From: Sphingomonadaceae bacterium
Lineage (GTDB): Bacteria; Pseudomonadota; Alphaproteobacteria; Sphingomonadales; Sphingomonadaceae
NCBI GenBank assembly: GCA_024236155.1
Contig: JACKLA010000001.1
Span: 62,001 to 126,000, forward strand
DNA length: 64,000 nucleotides
Direction of reading: 5' to 3'
Under the pieces are notes generated by a model. The model saw only the letters and a program-made list of their open reading frames with translations, had not been told where the DNA came from and made no database searches. A program made the position numbers and the translations under genes. Every line of letters starts with the position of its first letter. The stretch's first letter is position 1. Of the stretch, positions 8,270 to 17,224 are shown piece after piece.

Positions 8270-8463
8270 ACGCGCTTCCGCCTATCTTTAATCGCACCCT
8301 CGGGAACGACCACTCCATAGGCTGCCAACGCTCTTAAGACGACCATGCGGATCGGCTCGCGACTATCTAGCGCACGCTGCCCCAGATCTCGCTTGGTCGC
8401 GGTTGGCACTTGGATCTGGAGATGTTCGTCTCCGCCATCTTCAGATCTATCGATTTGTTTCAT
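8266..8463 (-). CDS. Small ribbon-helix-helix-like regulator
   Basis: 65 residues. After an acidic leader, the sequence LQIQVPTATKRDLGQRALDS followed by PIRMVVLRALAAYG fits an RHH protein: a DNA-contacting strand, then two helices. The C-terminus is basic (KDRRKR). It is the first gene of the RHH-MazG-UDG operon and its stop overlaps the MazG-like start. Its own start codon lies inside a TTTCATGAAA palindrome that is repeated 24 bases away, strongly suggesting autoregulation. An antitoxin-type role is possible but not shown. Confidence 0.7.
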   Translation of the reverse strand: MKQIDRSEDGGDEHLQIQVPTATKRDLGQRALDSREPIRMVVLRALAAYGVVVPEGAIKDRRKRV

Positions 8464-8491
8464 GAAATCATAAAATCATATTTTCATGAAA
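8458..8491. promoter_or_regulatory. Paired TTTCATGAAA palindromes between divergent genes
   Basis: Two perfect 10-base palindromes TTTCATGAAA (8458-8467 and 8482-8491) are centred 24 bases apart and separated by tandem ATCATAAA/ATCATA. The left copy contains the start codon of the RHH gene; the right copy contains an in-frame ATG for the divergent DUF2971 gene. The spacing is close to two helical turns, as expected for cooperative RHH binding. Likely operator controlling both directions. Confidence 0.55.
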
Positions 8492-8575
8492 ATTGAAACC
8501 CCATCGCATCCACTTGGAAGTTTCGTGCTTCATGTGCGAATGTCAGTTGTGCGAACCGGGATCAGGGACCCTGCG

Positions 8576-9310
8576 ATGAACTTACTCAACTTCGAAAAGA
8601 CGAACCCGGACCAGCATATTTATCGGATCATGCCGCAAGATTATGTTTTCGGCCTATTCGCGCAGCGTCGCAATTTTTTGAGCCGGATTCACAATTGGAA
8701 AGATAAGTTCGAGAACTTCCAGTTGAAGCTTGGAGGCATATTGGACGGCGAAGCCTTCGCCTACGGGTTTGCCGAGGATTTTGTCGGTCAATGTTGGACG
8801 CGTGATGCTTATTCGGAAGCGATGTGGGGAGTCTATGCCAACGACCCGGCAAAGCGCTTCCTTCGCATTCGCTCAACGCCAAAAAAGCTTTTGAGCGCAC
8901 TGGTTAAAGCCCACCCTGAGACGGCGCAAGATCGATGTTTTCTGGGAAAAGTCGAATATAGACGAGAGGCCGAGCTTGAAGCCTGGCTGCACCGAGACGA
9001 GCCTCTAAAATTGTCAGCGGCAGAATTCGCGCGACCACTGCTGATGAAGCGTCGCGCCTTTCGACACGAGCGCGAGGTTCGTTTGCTCTATTTAGGTGAC
9101 AAGGAAGACCAAGATGAGCGGGGTCTATATTCTTATCCGGTCGATCCGCACACCATGATTACCCAGATCATGGCCGATCCTAATCGCGACCGGCATCAGT
9201 GGGCCGTCGACAAGGCCCTCATTGAGGCGGCGACGGGATTTCAGGGCGATATCAAACGATCAAAGATTTATGATCCTCCCGAATGGCAGCCGCCGAAATA
9301 CCGAACGTAG
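8576..9310 (+). CDS. DUF2971-domain protein
   Basis: 244 residues from the ATG preceded by AGGGA at 8564; an in-frame ATG at 8486 would add 30 residues of unconvincing sequence. DUF2971 hallmarks are present: an early HIYRIM strand, CWTRDAYSEAMWGVYA around the middle, and KRRAFRHEREVRLLYLG in the C-terminal third. The biochemical function of the family is unknown, though members recur in defence and mobile-element contexts. It diverges from the RHH-MazG-UDG operon across the shared operator and may be co-regulated with it. Bases 9311-9499 downstream hold no convincing gene. Confidence 0.75.
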   Translation: MNLLNFEKTNPDQHIYRIMPQDYVFGLFAQRRNFLSRIHNWKDKFENFQLKLGGILDGEAFAYGFAEDFVGQCWTRDAYSEAMWGVYANDPAKRFLRIRSTPKKLLSALVKAHPETAQDRCFLGKVEYRREAELEAWLHRDEPLKLSAAEFARPLLMKRRAFRHEREVRLLYLGDKEDQDERGLYSYPVDPHTMITQIMADPNRDRHQWAVDKALIEAATGFQGDIKRSKIYDPPEWQPPKYRT

Positions 9311-9499
9311 CAACCAATGTTCTGATTTGCGCATTTCAGATCGTAATTGTGCCAGGCAGCTTTGACCCGATAGACGCCAGAAGAGTTATGCCGCTAATGG
9401 CCCAGGTCCTGACCTTGAAGCCAACCAAGATTCCTAGCGGGGCGATGGTGCTTGAGGCTTATCCGGAGGGATCATTCGAATCTTCCTCGGTGCAGATAG

Positions 9500-10870
9500 T
9501 CATATTTTCGCGAGCAACGCCTCTGAACCATGGTGACCAGCGATCTGCCTGAGCGCATCCTTGATTCCTGTTTTGCGCGAAATATCGATAGTTGCAGCCG
9601 ACAGTCGCTGGAGGCTGTGCGGCACCGCAAATGTACCTGTCACACCCGGCACTTCTAAGAGTTCGCCATGGTGCGGGTAAAGCAGAGTCAGTGCCTCACA
9701 CTCGTAGAGCTGACCATAAGCCATCATCTGGTAGACATCAGCTTGGGAGATGCCCTGTTTGGCGTCTTCGATTTGCGGGGAAATGCGTTTCCATTTTGTG
9801 TCGATGACCTGGATTACCCGACCACCATCCTTGATCAATATGTCAGGCTTGGTTTGAAAGAGGCGCCGGCCATCCTCGACAGATTCCAGGCAGAACAGCC
9901 GCCCGCCCTGTAAATGAACGGTCAGACCGCTGCCAACGAGGGCGCGGCGCATCATCCGACCGACATATTGTTCGAACAGAGTGTTCATCTCAAAAAGTAG
10001 CGAGAAGCCAGCCTGAGTGCCCATCGAGGTGGTCTGAAATCGATCGCCTAGAATGAACTTCGCAAGCGCGAACAGATCCTTCCATCGCGCATTTGTGCGG
10101 TCGAGCTGAACATCCTGCCAGCGTAGGGCGCTCACCGGAACCGACGAAACTTCGGCATAACCAAACGCCAGTTCCGATAACCGCCTCTGATTATCACTCG
10201 TGCGCGCAAGGCGGCCGAGTCTATCGACTGCTGCCTTCATGATTTGATTCAAGGCTGTATCCGTCGAAAGCTCGTCATATCTGCAGGCGAGTTTGGACGG
10301 ATCAACCGCCAGAACGGTGAACTGACGCCCAATATCGAGGCGTCCCCTTAGCGCTCGAAGGTCATCCTCACAGTCGATGTAGCGTCTGGGAACGCCTTGA
10401 CGGACGGCGTCCAGCAGCTTTGTGCTGAACAGCCGAATGAGGATTTCGAGTAGGCTGTCCTTCTGCCAGCCAAGTTCGGTCATTGCGCCGCCATCGATCT
10501 GGATGTCCAGAGCGACGGCGAGCAGGTGCACCAGTCTTTCACGGATCAGCCCGCGCTTGTGCGCGCCGTCAGTCTCCGCAGGGAAATCGATCTTCGGTAG
10601 TATTTCAAGTGTGCAGCCTTCTCCCGCAACAATCCCCACCACCTGCCCGGCGCGCAGAGATTTGCGGCCCAGCGTCAGTATTCGTCCGCCGCTTTCACCG
10701 CCCAGCGGAGACCGCTTAGCTACGCCTGCAAGCTGGTCAGCCGCCCAGGCGGGGATTTCGTCATGCCCATCGCCATATGGCAGGGACTGCCATTCGAGGA
10801 CCGAGCGCTGGATCACGACAGGCCCGAGTAGGCATCCGGCGGGAATGCCGATCGAACATTCCATCGCCAT
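9500..10870 (-). CDS. mcrC: McrC-like nuclease subunit of a McrBC restriction system
   Basis: 456 residues. The N-terminal part (about 50-110) has the McrC beta-rich region, including VGIVAGEGCTLEILPKIDFP. The PD-(D/E)xK nuclease core lies late (about 325-360), with KPDILIKDGG followed by VIDTKWKRI, giving the Asp and D-x-K catalytic residues. McrC is the nuclease that McrB recruits to modified DNA. The start lies 58 bases inside the McrB-like gene, an overlap typical of these pairs. The system should cut DNA with a modified base, whose identity depends on the McrB sensor domains. Confidence 0.9.
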   Translation of the reverse strand: MAMECSIGIPAGCLLGPVVIQRSVLEWQSLPYGDGHDEIPAWAADQLAGVAKRSPLGGESGGRILTLGRKSLRAGQVVGIVAGEGCTLEILPKIDFPAETDGAHKRGLIRERLVHLLAVALDIQIDGGAMTELGWQKDSLLEILIRLFSTKLLDAVRQGVPRRYIDCEDDLRALRGRLDIGRQFTVLAVDPSKLACRYDELSTDTALNQIMKAAVDRLGRLARTSDNQRRLSELAFGYAEVSSVPVSALRWQDVQLDRTNARWKDLFALAKFILGDRFQTTSMGTQAGFSLLFEMNTLFEQYVGRMMRRALVGSGLTVHLQGGRLFCLESVEDGRRLFQTKPDILIKDGGRVIQVIDTKWKRISPQIEDAKQGISQADVYQMMAYGQLYECEALTLLYPHHGELLEVPGVTGTFAVPHSLQRLSAATIDISRKTGIKDALRQIAGHHGSEALLAKI

Positions 10871-13680
10871 CGAGAGGGTGCCTCGCCGTCTTCATCGAGC
10901 CCGACCGGCGGCTTGAGCTCGACCCGCTCGAGGAATCTGCTCCCGTCCCGATCACCAAGAACCAGTGCAATCTTGTTCCAGTCATCGAAGAAGTATTCCG
11001 ACAAGAGGGGAATGATCCGCACTCGCATGCACGCATCTACATCTGCCCGGCTCTTGCAGGCCATGAAGTAGGCGTGACCGATCTGGTGTTCGCGATCGAA
11101 CATATACTCGATCCGCTCGTTCAACTTGCGTAACACCATGGGCAGGTCGACCCCTGTCAGCGCAGCAGCATCTTCGAGGACATCGGGCTCGGGCATCACT
11201 TCGCGGAACTCGAACCGGCGTCTCAATGCTGTGTCGAGCAAGGCGATGGACCGGTCGGCTGTATTCATCGTGCCGATGACGTGCAGATTGGCCGGGACTG
11301 AGAATTCTTCGCCGGAATACGGCAGCTTCACGCTCAGGGCGTTGGGCTGCCCGGCACGCTTGTCCTGCTCCAACAGGGTGATCAGTTCGCCGAATACCTT
11401 GGAGATGTTGGCCCTGTTGATCTCGTCGATGATGAGCACATAGGGTTCCGGCTCACCGCTGGTTGCCACGGCATCGCCGCCAGACGCGACTATCTGTTCG
11501 AGCGCATCCCAAATCACCTGCCGCCCCTGCATCTGGTATGCGGAAACCTGGCTAAGCTGTTTCCTGTAGATGCGGTCCCGCGGCAGGCTATCTTCTGTGT
11601 GCCACAGCCAGCGAACGCTGCGGCGGTGATTGTATTCGCCGTCCGGTCCGGGAACGAAGCGATAGTCGCTGGTCACTTCGGCAACGGCGCGGAACTTCAT
11701 GTTGCCATCCGAAATGACAATCAGCGATCCGACCTCCATGTTGCTGCGGAAGGTATAGATCTGCGACATGTTGGGGTCGTTGCCATGAGCATCGGGATGG
11801 TCTTGCCGCCAGCGCTCCTTGATCGCCTCCCAATTGTCGAACCGCTGATCCGACCAGTCGACTTCGCCGCCCCATCCGAGGACCACGTAGCCTCCCTCCA
11901 GCGCGCCTTGGTAAATGGCATCATCTTCGGACGCCCAACTCCTGCCCAGCGACATCTTGAATATCTTTCGGCTTCCATCGAACGGCGGAAGATCATGCGA
12001 GAGCGCGCGGCCCTTGTTCTCGCCTGCGACCCGCGCCATTTCCTTGAACACACCATCGCGTGCCACCAGTGAAAAGCCCGCAGTGTCGGGCGAGCCTTCG
12101 TCACCGGTTTCCGCCTGCTGTGGCCGTAGCCCCTCTACGAAGTCTTCGTAGCTGAAGCTCTGATGGAAAGTTACGAAGCCGATCCGTCCCTTGCGGGACA
12201 ATTCCTGGTAGCGCAGCATCAATTCTTCGCGATCGGAGGGGACAGTGCCATCGCACAGCCGCACCGCCTCGCTGGCCGTGGCGTAGGTCTTGCCGGTGCC
12301 GGGCGGGCCATAGAGAATCAGGTTGGTTGGTTTTGTCCCTATCGCGGGCTTGCCTTCGGTTGCCGGAGCCATCTCGCCCCCTTTCGTGCTCACGATCTCA
12401 AAGCCCAAACGCTGCAAGATGCCATTTGCGGCCTGCTCTCCATAACCGCCGTAAAACTCCTTGGCGCTTTGCGGCTTGCCCTCCGGCATGAAGCCATAGG
12501 CCGCGCCGACGATTGCCTTGGCCGGGAACAGAAACCCTTCAGGCTCCCGCCGTGTCCAATAATCGCGAGGTTTGCCGAACCGATACTGGGCCAGAAAGGC
12601 CTCGACGCCGATCTCCTCGCACTCGTCCATGGCCTCCTCAACCGCTTCGCGCGTCAGGTCCGACACTTCTGGCTCCTCCCAGTTTTCTGCCATGGCAACC
12701 CAGATGAAACCTTGCACATCGGTCAGACTGCCGGTCCGCCAGTTCCAGTCATCGAGCTGGTCACGAATGCGGTTCATCGCCCACTGGAACTTCTCGAATT
12801 CCGCCAGCTCGAATTGCGGAGAGGCGAAGAATTTGTGCCCCATCAGGGCCTTGCCGAGCCGGTCGAAAGTGCGGACTTTGAACCAGCAGGCATCATTCAC
12901 GTTGATCGTGCCGTAGACCGAGATCGCAATGCTGAGCACCTCACCCCGCCGCATACCCGGCATGCCTGCTGCCTTCAGGCTTTCAAGCTCACGGGCACAT
13001 TCCAGCAAGCCTTGGTTGTCACCCGCTTGCAGGCGCGCCAGGCGGGCAACCGTCTCGTAGAAACGCGTCTGGATGTTGGCAGGTGCCTTGGAGATTTCCG
13101 CCTGCGTGCGCCAGCTGAGCGGAAGGCCTTGCTGCGTGCCCTGCACCAGCGCCTTGTAGACTGCGCGGCCGCATTCTTCTTCGGTCTGGTCGAAATTGGT
13201 GGCAGCGGCGATCACGCTTTCGCGCGCGTCGCGCTTGTAGCTGCCCTCGGTCTCCCAGAACTGGCCGATCTCTTCCGCGAAGCCTGCGAAGTCGGGCATC
13301 CGTTCCTTGAAAACGCCCATCATGCGGCTAACTTCAGAGAAGAACTGATCATCCCCCAGCTTTGGGGTTCGAGGCTTTCGGCCCGCCTGATCATCGTCGC
13401 GATAACGCTGATAGAAATTCAGGGTGGCCCGGTAACTCGCGAGGTTGGAATAGAGGTCCCCATCGATCGGGAGCTTGGAGGGGTTGGCTGCCTGATCGCG
13501 CTTGTCCTGAGCGGAGTATTTCAGGGTTGCAGCGATGGCCGTGAACTTGTCCCGGTCAAAATGCTCGTCCAAATCGCCGTACGCCTGATCAAGTCGGCGG
13601 GCCTGGGCCATCTGGGTGTTGACGGTGTTTTCCGCATAACCCGCACGGGTCAGCCACAGCTTGAAATCATCTTCCCTCAT
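10813..13680 (-). CDS. mcrB: Large McrB-like AAA+ GTPase with added sensor-like domains
   Basis: 955 residues, about twice E. coli McrB. An N-terminal helical region (1-110) resembles a SAM-like domain. Residues about 355-435 (FLAQYRFGKPRDYW, then FPAKAIVGAAYGF) resemble the ScoMcrA-type N-terminal head domain. The AAA+ core has Walker A YGPPGTGKT (about 457-465), Walker B IIDEINRA (about 748-755) and the McrB motif MNTADRSIALLD (about 802). Between the Walkers is an insert of roughly 150 residues containing GGYVVLGWGGEVDW and IYTFRSNMEVGSLIVIS, which reads like an EVE/PUA-type modified-base reader. These additions suggest modified-DNA recognition beyond m5C. Confidence 0.88.
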   Translation of the reverse strand: MREDDFKLWLTRAGYAENTVNTQMAQARRLDQAYGDLDEHFDRDKFTAIAATLKYSAQDKRDQAANPSKLPIDGDLYSNLASYRATLNFYQRYRDDDQAGRKPRTPKLGDDQFFSEVSRMMGVFKERMPDFAGFAEEIGQFWETEGSYKRDARESVIAAATNFDQTEEECGRAVYKALVQGTQQGLPLSWRTQAEISKAPANIQTRFYETVARLARLQAGDNQGLLECARELESLKAAGMPGMRRGEVLSIAISVYGTINVNDACWFKVRTFDRLGKALMGHKFFASPQFELAEFEKFQWAMNRIRDQLDDWNWRTGSLTDVQGFIWVAMAENWEEPEVSDLTREAVEEAMDECEEIGVEAFLAQYRFGKPRDYWTRREPEGFLFPAKAIVGAAYGFMPEGKPQSAKEFYGGYGEQAANGILQRLGFEIVSTKGGEMAPATEGKPAIGTKPTNLILYGPPGTGKTYATASEAVRLCDGTVPSDREELMLRYQELSRKGRIGFVTFHQSFSYEDFVEGLRPQQAETGDEGSPDTAGFSLVARDGVFKEMARVAGENKGRALSHDLPPFDGSRKIFKMSLGRSWASEDDAIYQGALEGGYVVLGWGGEVDWSDQRFDNWEAIKERWRQDHPDAHGNDPNMSQIYTFRSNMEVGSLIVISDGNMKFRAVAEVTSDYRFVPGPDGEYNHRRSVRWLWHTEDSLPRDRIYRKQLSQVSAYQMQGRQVIWDALEQIVASGGDAVATSGEPEPYVLIIDEINRANISKVFGELITLLEQDKRAGQPNALSVKLPYSGEEFSVPANLHVIGTMNTADRSIALLDTALRRRFEFREVMPEPDVLEDAAALTGVDLPMVLRKLNERIEYMFDREHQIGHAYFMACKSRADVDACMRVRIIPLLSEYFFDDWNKIALVLGDRDGSRFLERVELKPPVGLDEDGEAPSRWRWNVRSAFPPDAYSGLS

Positions 13681-13696
13681 TGGCTTGTATCACCCG

Positions 13697-16600
13697 TCAC
13701 GCCGCATACCGCCCATCTTTCAGCCGACGGGCCATGCCGATACCAGCCAGCGCCTCGAGCACGGGACGGACAGTGGCGGCGCGTTTTCCTTTGAAGGAAC
13801 GGGCAACGTCCTGTGGTGCGAGCGGCGTTTGTGCGGTCGATAGTATCGACTGCACGGCGCTGACCTGTTCGGGCAGCGTTCCCGGCCATGGGATGATATT
13901 GTCCGGCACATGTTCGGCTGCGAGCACGGGCTTTGCCGGTTTGACGCCTGACCCGGTATCGAGCCAATCGTCGGACGGCGGGTTCTGATATTCGGGACGC
14001 AGCCAGCGTATCAGGCCGCGGGCTTCCTCGGCGGCGCGTTCCTTGTTGAGCGCGACGAGCCGCGTGAGGATTTCCTCGTCGGAAAGGTCGGCGGGCCAGC
14101 CATAGGCTTCGGCAACCAGTGCATCGATGGCATCGTGGTGCTGGCGGATCAGAGTGACGAGCCCGCGATCATGCATGTCGCGTTCGGCATCGGTCAGCTT
14201 ACGGCCTTCGCGCAGGGTCTCGAGCACGTTGTAGAGTTTGGTTAGGGTCAGGTCTTCGTGCTCAGCTAGCACCCGCTTGCGCAGGGCATCGAGCGCTTCA
14301 GCCTCGGCCCGGACTTTATCTTTAAGCGGTTCAGAAACATCGGCGGGGAATGGGAAGCGGTCGAAGCACGCTGTTTTATTGTAGCGCGGACGATCCTCCA
14401 GTGTCCCTCCAGCCTCAAGTGCCCAAAGTACACTGATCCGGCTCGACAGCACGCCGAGATGAAAGGCATCATCGAGTGCGATACAAACCAGCATGTTATC
14501 CGGAAGGATCGACATGGGCAGGAACTGGAACACCCGGTGTTTTGCCGTCTCGATGGTGGCGATGTAGCGCGATACTCCGCATAAGGCCTTGCGGATTTCA
14601 GGACGTGGTTTGCCGAAGAGCCACCATTTTTCAGCATATTGCTTCGCGTCGTTCGTCTTGCTCTTGGAAGCTTGCCCGTCGCGCTGTGGTCGAACTGCAT
14701 GCGAGAGGTGCTGATAGATTGCCGGATGCTTATTGCGCACTTCGGCCTCGCTGAGGCCGTAGAGGTCGATCACCTTCACACCGCGCGGGCGCGCAGCGAG
14801 ATCACGGCCATTGCGATAATCGAAGATTACGGCATCGCCATCTTCAACTCCAGTGCGCATGTTGGCTGGTTGCTCATTAGTGATTTGAGCCGACAGACCC
14901 TCTGCCTGTTCAGGCGTCACGATGAAGCCATTGCCCATCAATTGAACGCCTCGAGAAGCGAGCTTGTCATTCGCCTTGAGCGGGCGGGCCGAGGAAACAT
15001 CGGCCCCAATCCGCAGATCGGCGCTTATCAGGCCCATATTGATGCCAAACGCAATGGTGTGCGGCGCGCCGCTTTCATCAATGACCGTCTGCACCATGCC
15101 TGGATCGCGGCCTGATTTGCCCTGCGGTTCAGCCACCGTCATGGCGATGCGCACGGCGGCACCATCCTTTTCGTCCACCCATGGATGGTTCGGGATAGCA
15201 AATCTCAGTCCAACACCGCCCTTCGCCTCAAGATGCTTGGCAATCACCCTTCGGCTGAACACCTGCGTAATCGAATTGGTCGTGACGAAGCCGAACCGCC
15301 GCGTACCAGCTTTGCGCACTGCCGTTGCCGCCTTGTCCCACCAGTGCATGACGAAATCGGCGCTCTCCGGAACATCCGTGGTGGCGAACAGCGCATGGAA
15401 ATAGCCATCGCCCAATCGGTCCCGCACGTCCTTGCCGCCAATGAATGGCGGGTTGCCGACAATGAAATCCGCCTTGGGCCACTTTGCCGCGCGCGGCTTC
15501 ACGTAGCGATAAACCTCAACCCGCGCGCCCTCGTCGGGCACCTTCTTGCCCGTGACGGGGTGGAGCTTCATCGTCTCGCCATCCCAGCGAGAAATGGGCT
15601 TGCCCGCGTCATCGCGTTCAAGAATCTTGTCGTCGTAGTCGATCAGAGCGTCGCGATGTTCAATCGTTCGCACGTCGCGCAGGATAGGTTCTGGCGGCGT
15701 GCGGTCCGCGCCGTTCACGCGGAAGTGCCATTGCAGATAACCGATCCACAACACCAGTTGCGCGATTTCGACGGCACGTTCGTTTACTTCAATCCCGAGG
15801 AAGTTTTCGGGCGTGATAGTGTGGCCGGTTAGCTCGGCGACATATTGGTCATCGCCCAGCTCGACCAGCAGATCGAGCACTTCGCCTTCCAGTTCCTTCA
15901 TCCGCGCCATGGCGACATAGAGGAAGTTGCCGGTGCCGCAGGCAGGATCGAGCACTTTCGTTTGGGCAAGCCGGGAATGGAACGCCTCGACAAAAGCCTT
16001 GGCCTCGTCCTCCTTCCCCTCTTCGATCAGGGTCGCCGCGGCTCCGCGCACCCCGTCCCAATCGGCACGCAGCGGCTCCATGATCGTGGGGCCGATCAGT
16101 CGTTCGACATAAGCACGGGGAGTGTAGTGTGCGCCAAGCTTGGCCCGCTCTTTGGGATTCAGCGCGCGTTCCAGCAGGGTGCCGAAGATGGCCGGCTCCA
16201 CCTCGGTCCAGACGTGTTCGCCCGCCTTGATCAGCACTTCCAGCTCTTCCGCATCCAGCGGGATCGCAGTGCGTTCCTTGAACAAATAGCCGTTGAACTT
16301 CTTCAGCGGCACGCCCAGCGCTGGCGAGAACTCGCCCTTGTCCATCGCCGCCCACAGCGCGGAAAGCTGATGTTCCAGATGTTCGGGATGGGCGCGCTGG
16401 TTCTTCAGCAGGTTGGTGAAGCTCTTCTCCGGGATCAGTCCGCTGTCTTCCGCGAACATTGTGAACAACACCCGCATCAGGAAACCGCTGGTGGTCTCGG
16501 CATTGTAGCCGCGCTTCTCAAGACGCCGGGCGACCGTGGCCAGCAGATCGGCAATGTCGCGGGTAACGCGGGCAGCGCGGGCAGCGGGGTCGAGGTTCTT

Positions 16601-17224
16601 GGGGTCGGTCCAGATAGCACGGAGCCGCTCTCGCACGGCTTCGTCGTGCAAGTCCTCCAGCATGATCCGGTAGCGCGCCCGGTCCGGGAACTGCGCATAG
16701 GCTTTGCCCGTCCCGGTGAAGTCGGCATAGACCTCGATGCAATAGCCGATGTCGGTAACGAGAAGGACCGGCGGCCAGCCATGATCGACGGGAAGGGCCT
16801 TGGCATAGCGTTCGGCCTGGCCCTTGGCCTGCACCATGGCCTTGGCCCATCCCGGCGTGCCGCGCCGCGCGGTGCCACGCTTGACGCGGGCGCTGGCGGT
16901 CTGGCCGAAGATATCGAGATCGTCCTCGCCCTTGTCGGCCGCCGCCCGGTCAGCCTCGCTGCCCTGCTTGGCTTCGAGGATGTAACAACCGCGCTTGTAG
17001 CAGTCGATGCGGCCAAAGCTCTGTGTGCCGTCGCCATTGTCCTGAAAGACACGGCGTTCGAAAACGTAATCATTATGCACGTCATCAGTGCGGCTGCCAG
17101 TGGGCGGTTCTACCTCTAGCAGATCGCACAGGCCGTTGATGAAGCTCTGCGTATTGGCAAGCTCACTGCCGCCGGTATCGCGCCACTGGGAAATGAATTT
17201 GTCGATATCGGCAGGGCTGGTCAT
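13697..17224 (-). CDS. MmeI-like fused restriction endonuclease-methyltransferase
   Basis: About 1,175 residues from the ATG at 17224 (an upstream GTG at 17233 is possible). The N-terminus has the MmeI-family opening (FISQWRDTGGSELANTQSF), followed by a PD-ExK nuclease core GRIDCYKRGCYILEAKQG (about 72-90). The adenine-methyltransferase core shows motif I LDPACGTGNF (about 422) and motif IV NPPF (about 590). The C-terminal third is probably the target-recognition region. Such type IIL proteins methylate one DNA strand and cut some 20 bp away. It is encoded 16 bases upstream of the McrB gene in a leftward operon. A methylation-only role, as for some annotated class I methyltransferases, cannot be excluded. 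Confidence 0.85.
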   Translation of the reverse strand: MTSPADIDKFISQWRDTGGSELANTQSFINGLCDLLEVEPPTGSRTDDVHNDYVFERRVFQDNGDGTQSFGRIDCYKRGCYILEAKQGSEADRAAADKGEDDLDIFGQTASARVKRGTARRGTPGWAKAMVQAKGQAERYAKALPVDHGWPPVLLVTDIGYCIEVYADFTGTGKAYAQFPDRARYRIMLEDLHDEAVRERLRAIWTDPKNLDPAARAARVTRDIADLLATVARRLEKRGYNAETTSGFLMRVLFTMFAEDSGLIPEKSFTNLLKNQRAHPEHLEHQLSALWAAMDKGEFSPALGVPLKKFNGYLFKERTAIPLDAEELEVLIKAGEHVWTEVEPAIFGTLLERALNPKERAKLGAHYTPRAYVERLIGPTIMEPLRADWDGVRGAAATLIEEGKEDEAKAFVEAFHSRLAQTKVLDPACGTGNFLYVAMARMKELEGEVLDLLVELGDDQYVAELTGHTITPENFLGIEVNERAVEIAQLVLWIGYLQWHFRVNGADRTPPEPILRDVRTIEHRDALIDYDDKILERDDAGKPISRWDGETMKLHPVTGKKVPDEGARVEVYRYVKPRAAKWPKADFIVGNPPFIGGKDVRDRLGDGYFHALFATTDVPESADFVMHWWDKAATAVRKAGTRRFGFVTTNSITQVFSRRVIAKHLEAKGGVGLRFAIPNHPWVDEKDGAAVRIAMTVAEPQGKSGRDPGMVQTVIDESGAPHTIAFGINMGLISADLRIGADVSSARPLKANDKLASRGVQLMGNGFIVTPEQAEGLSAQITNEQPANMRTGVEDGDAVIFDYRNGRDLAARPRGVKVIDLYGLSEAEVRNKHPAIYQHLSHAVRPQRDGQASKSKTNDAKQYAEKWWLFGKPRPEIRKALCGVSRYIATIETAKHRVFQFLPMSILPDNMLVCIALDDAFHLGVLSSRISVLWALEAGGTLEDRPRYNKTACFDRFPFPADVSEPLKDKVRAEAEALDALRKRVLAEHEDLTLTKLYNVLETLREGRKLTDAERDMHDRGLVTLIRQHHDAIDALVAEAYGWPADLSDEEILTRLVALNKERAAEEARGLIRWLRPEYQNPPSDDWLDTGSGVKPAKPVLAAEHVPDNIIPWPGTLPEQVSAVQSILSTAQTPLAPQDVARSFKGKRAATVRPVLEALAGIGMARRLKDGRYAA

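Noticed and set aside
9283..9552. 89-codon + strand frame between DUF2971 and mcrC
   Set aside because: It starts inside DUF2971, runs into the mcrC 3' end, has no ribosome site and no recognisable fold. A real small gene is not fully excluded.
12163..13794. Long + strand open frame of 543 codons
   Set aside because: It lies entirely antisense to the McrB-like gene, shows no domain pattern and exists because of the high G+C of the true gene.
15845..17119. 424-codon + strand frame
   Set aside because: Antisense to the MmeI-like gene with its PD-ExK and motif I; no recognisable protein features.
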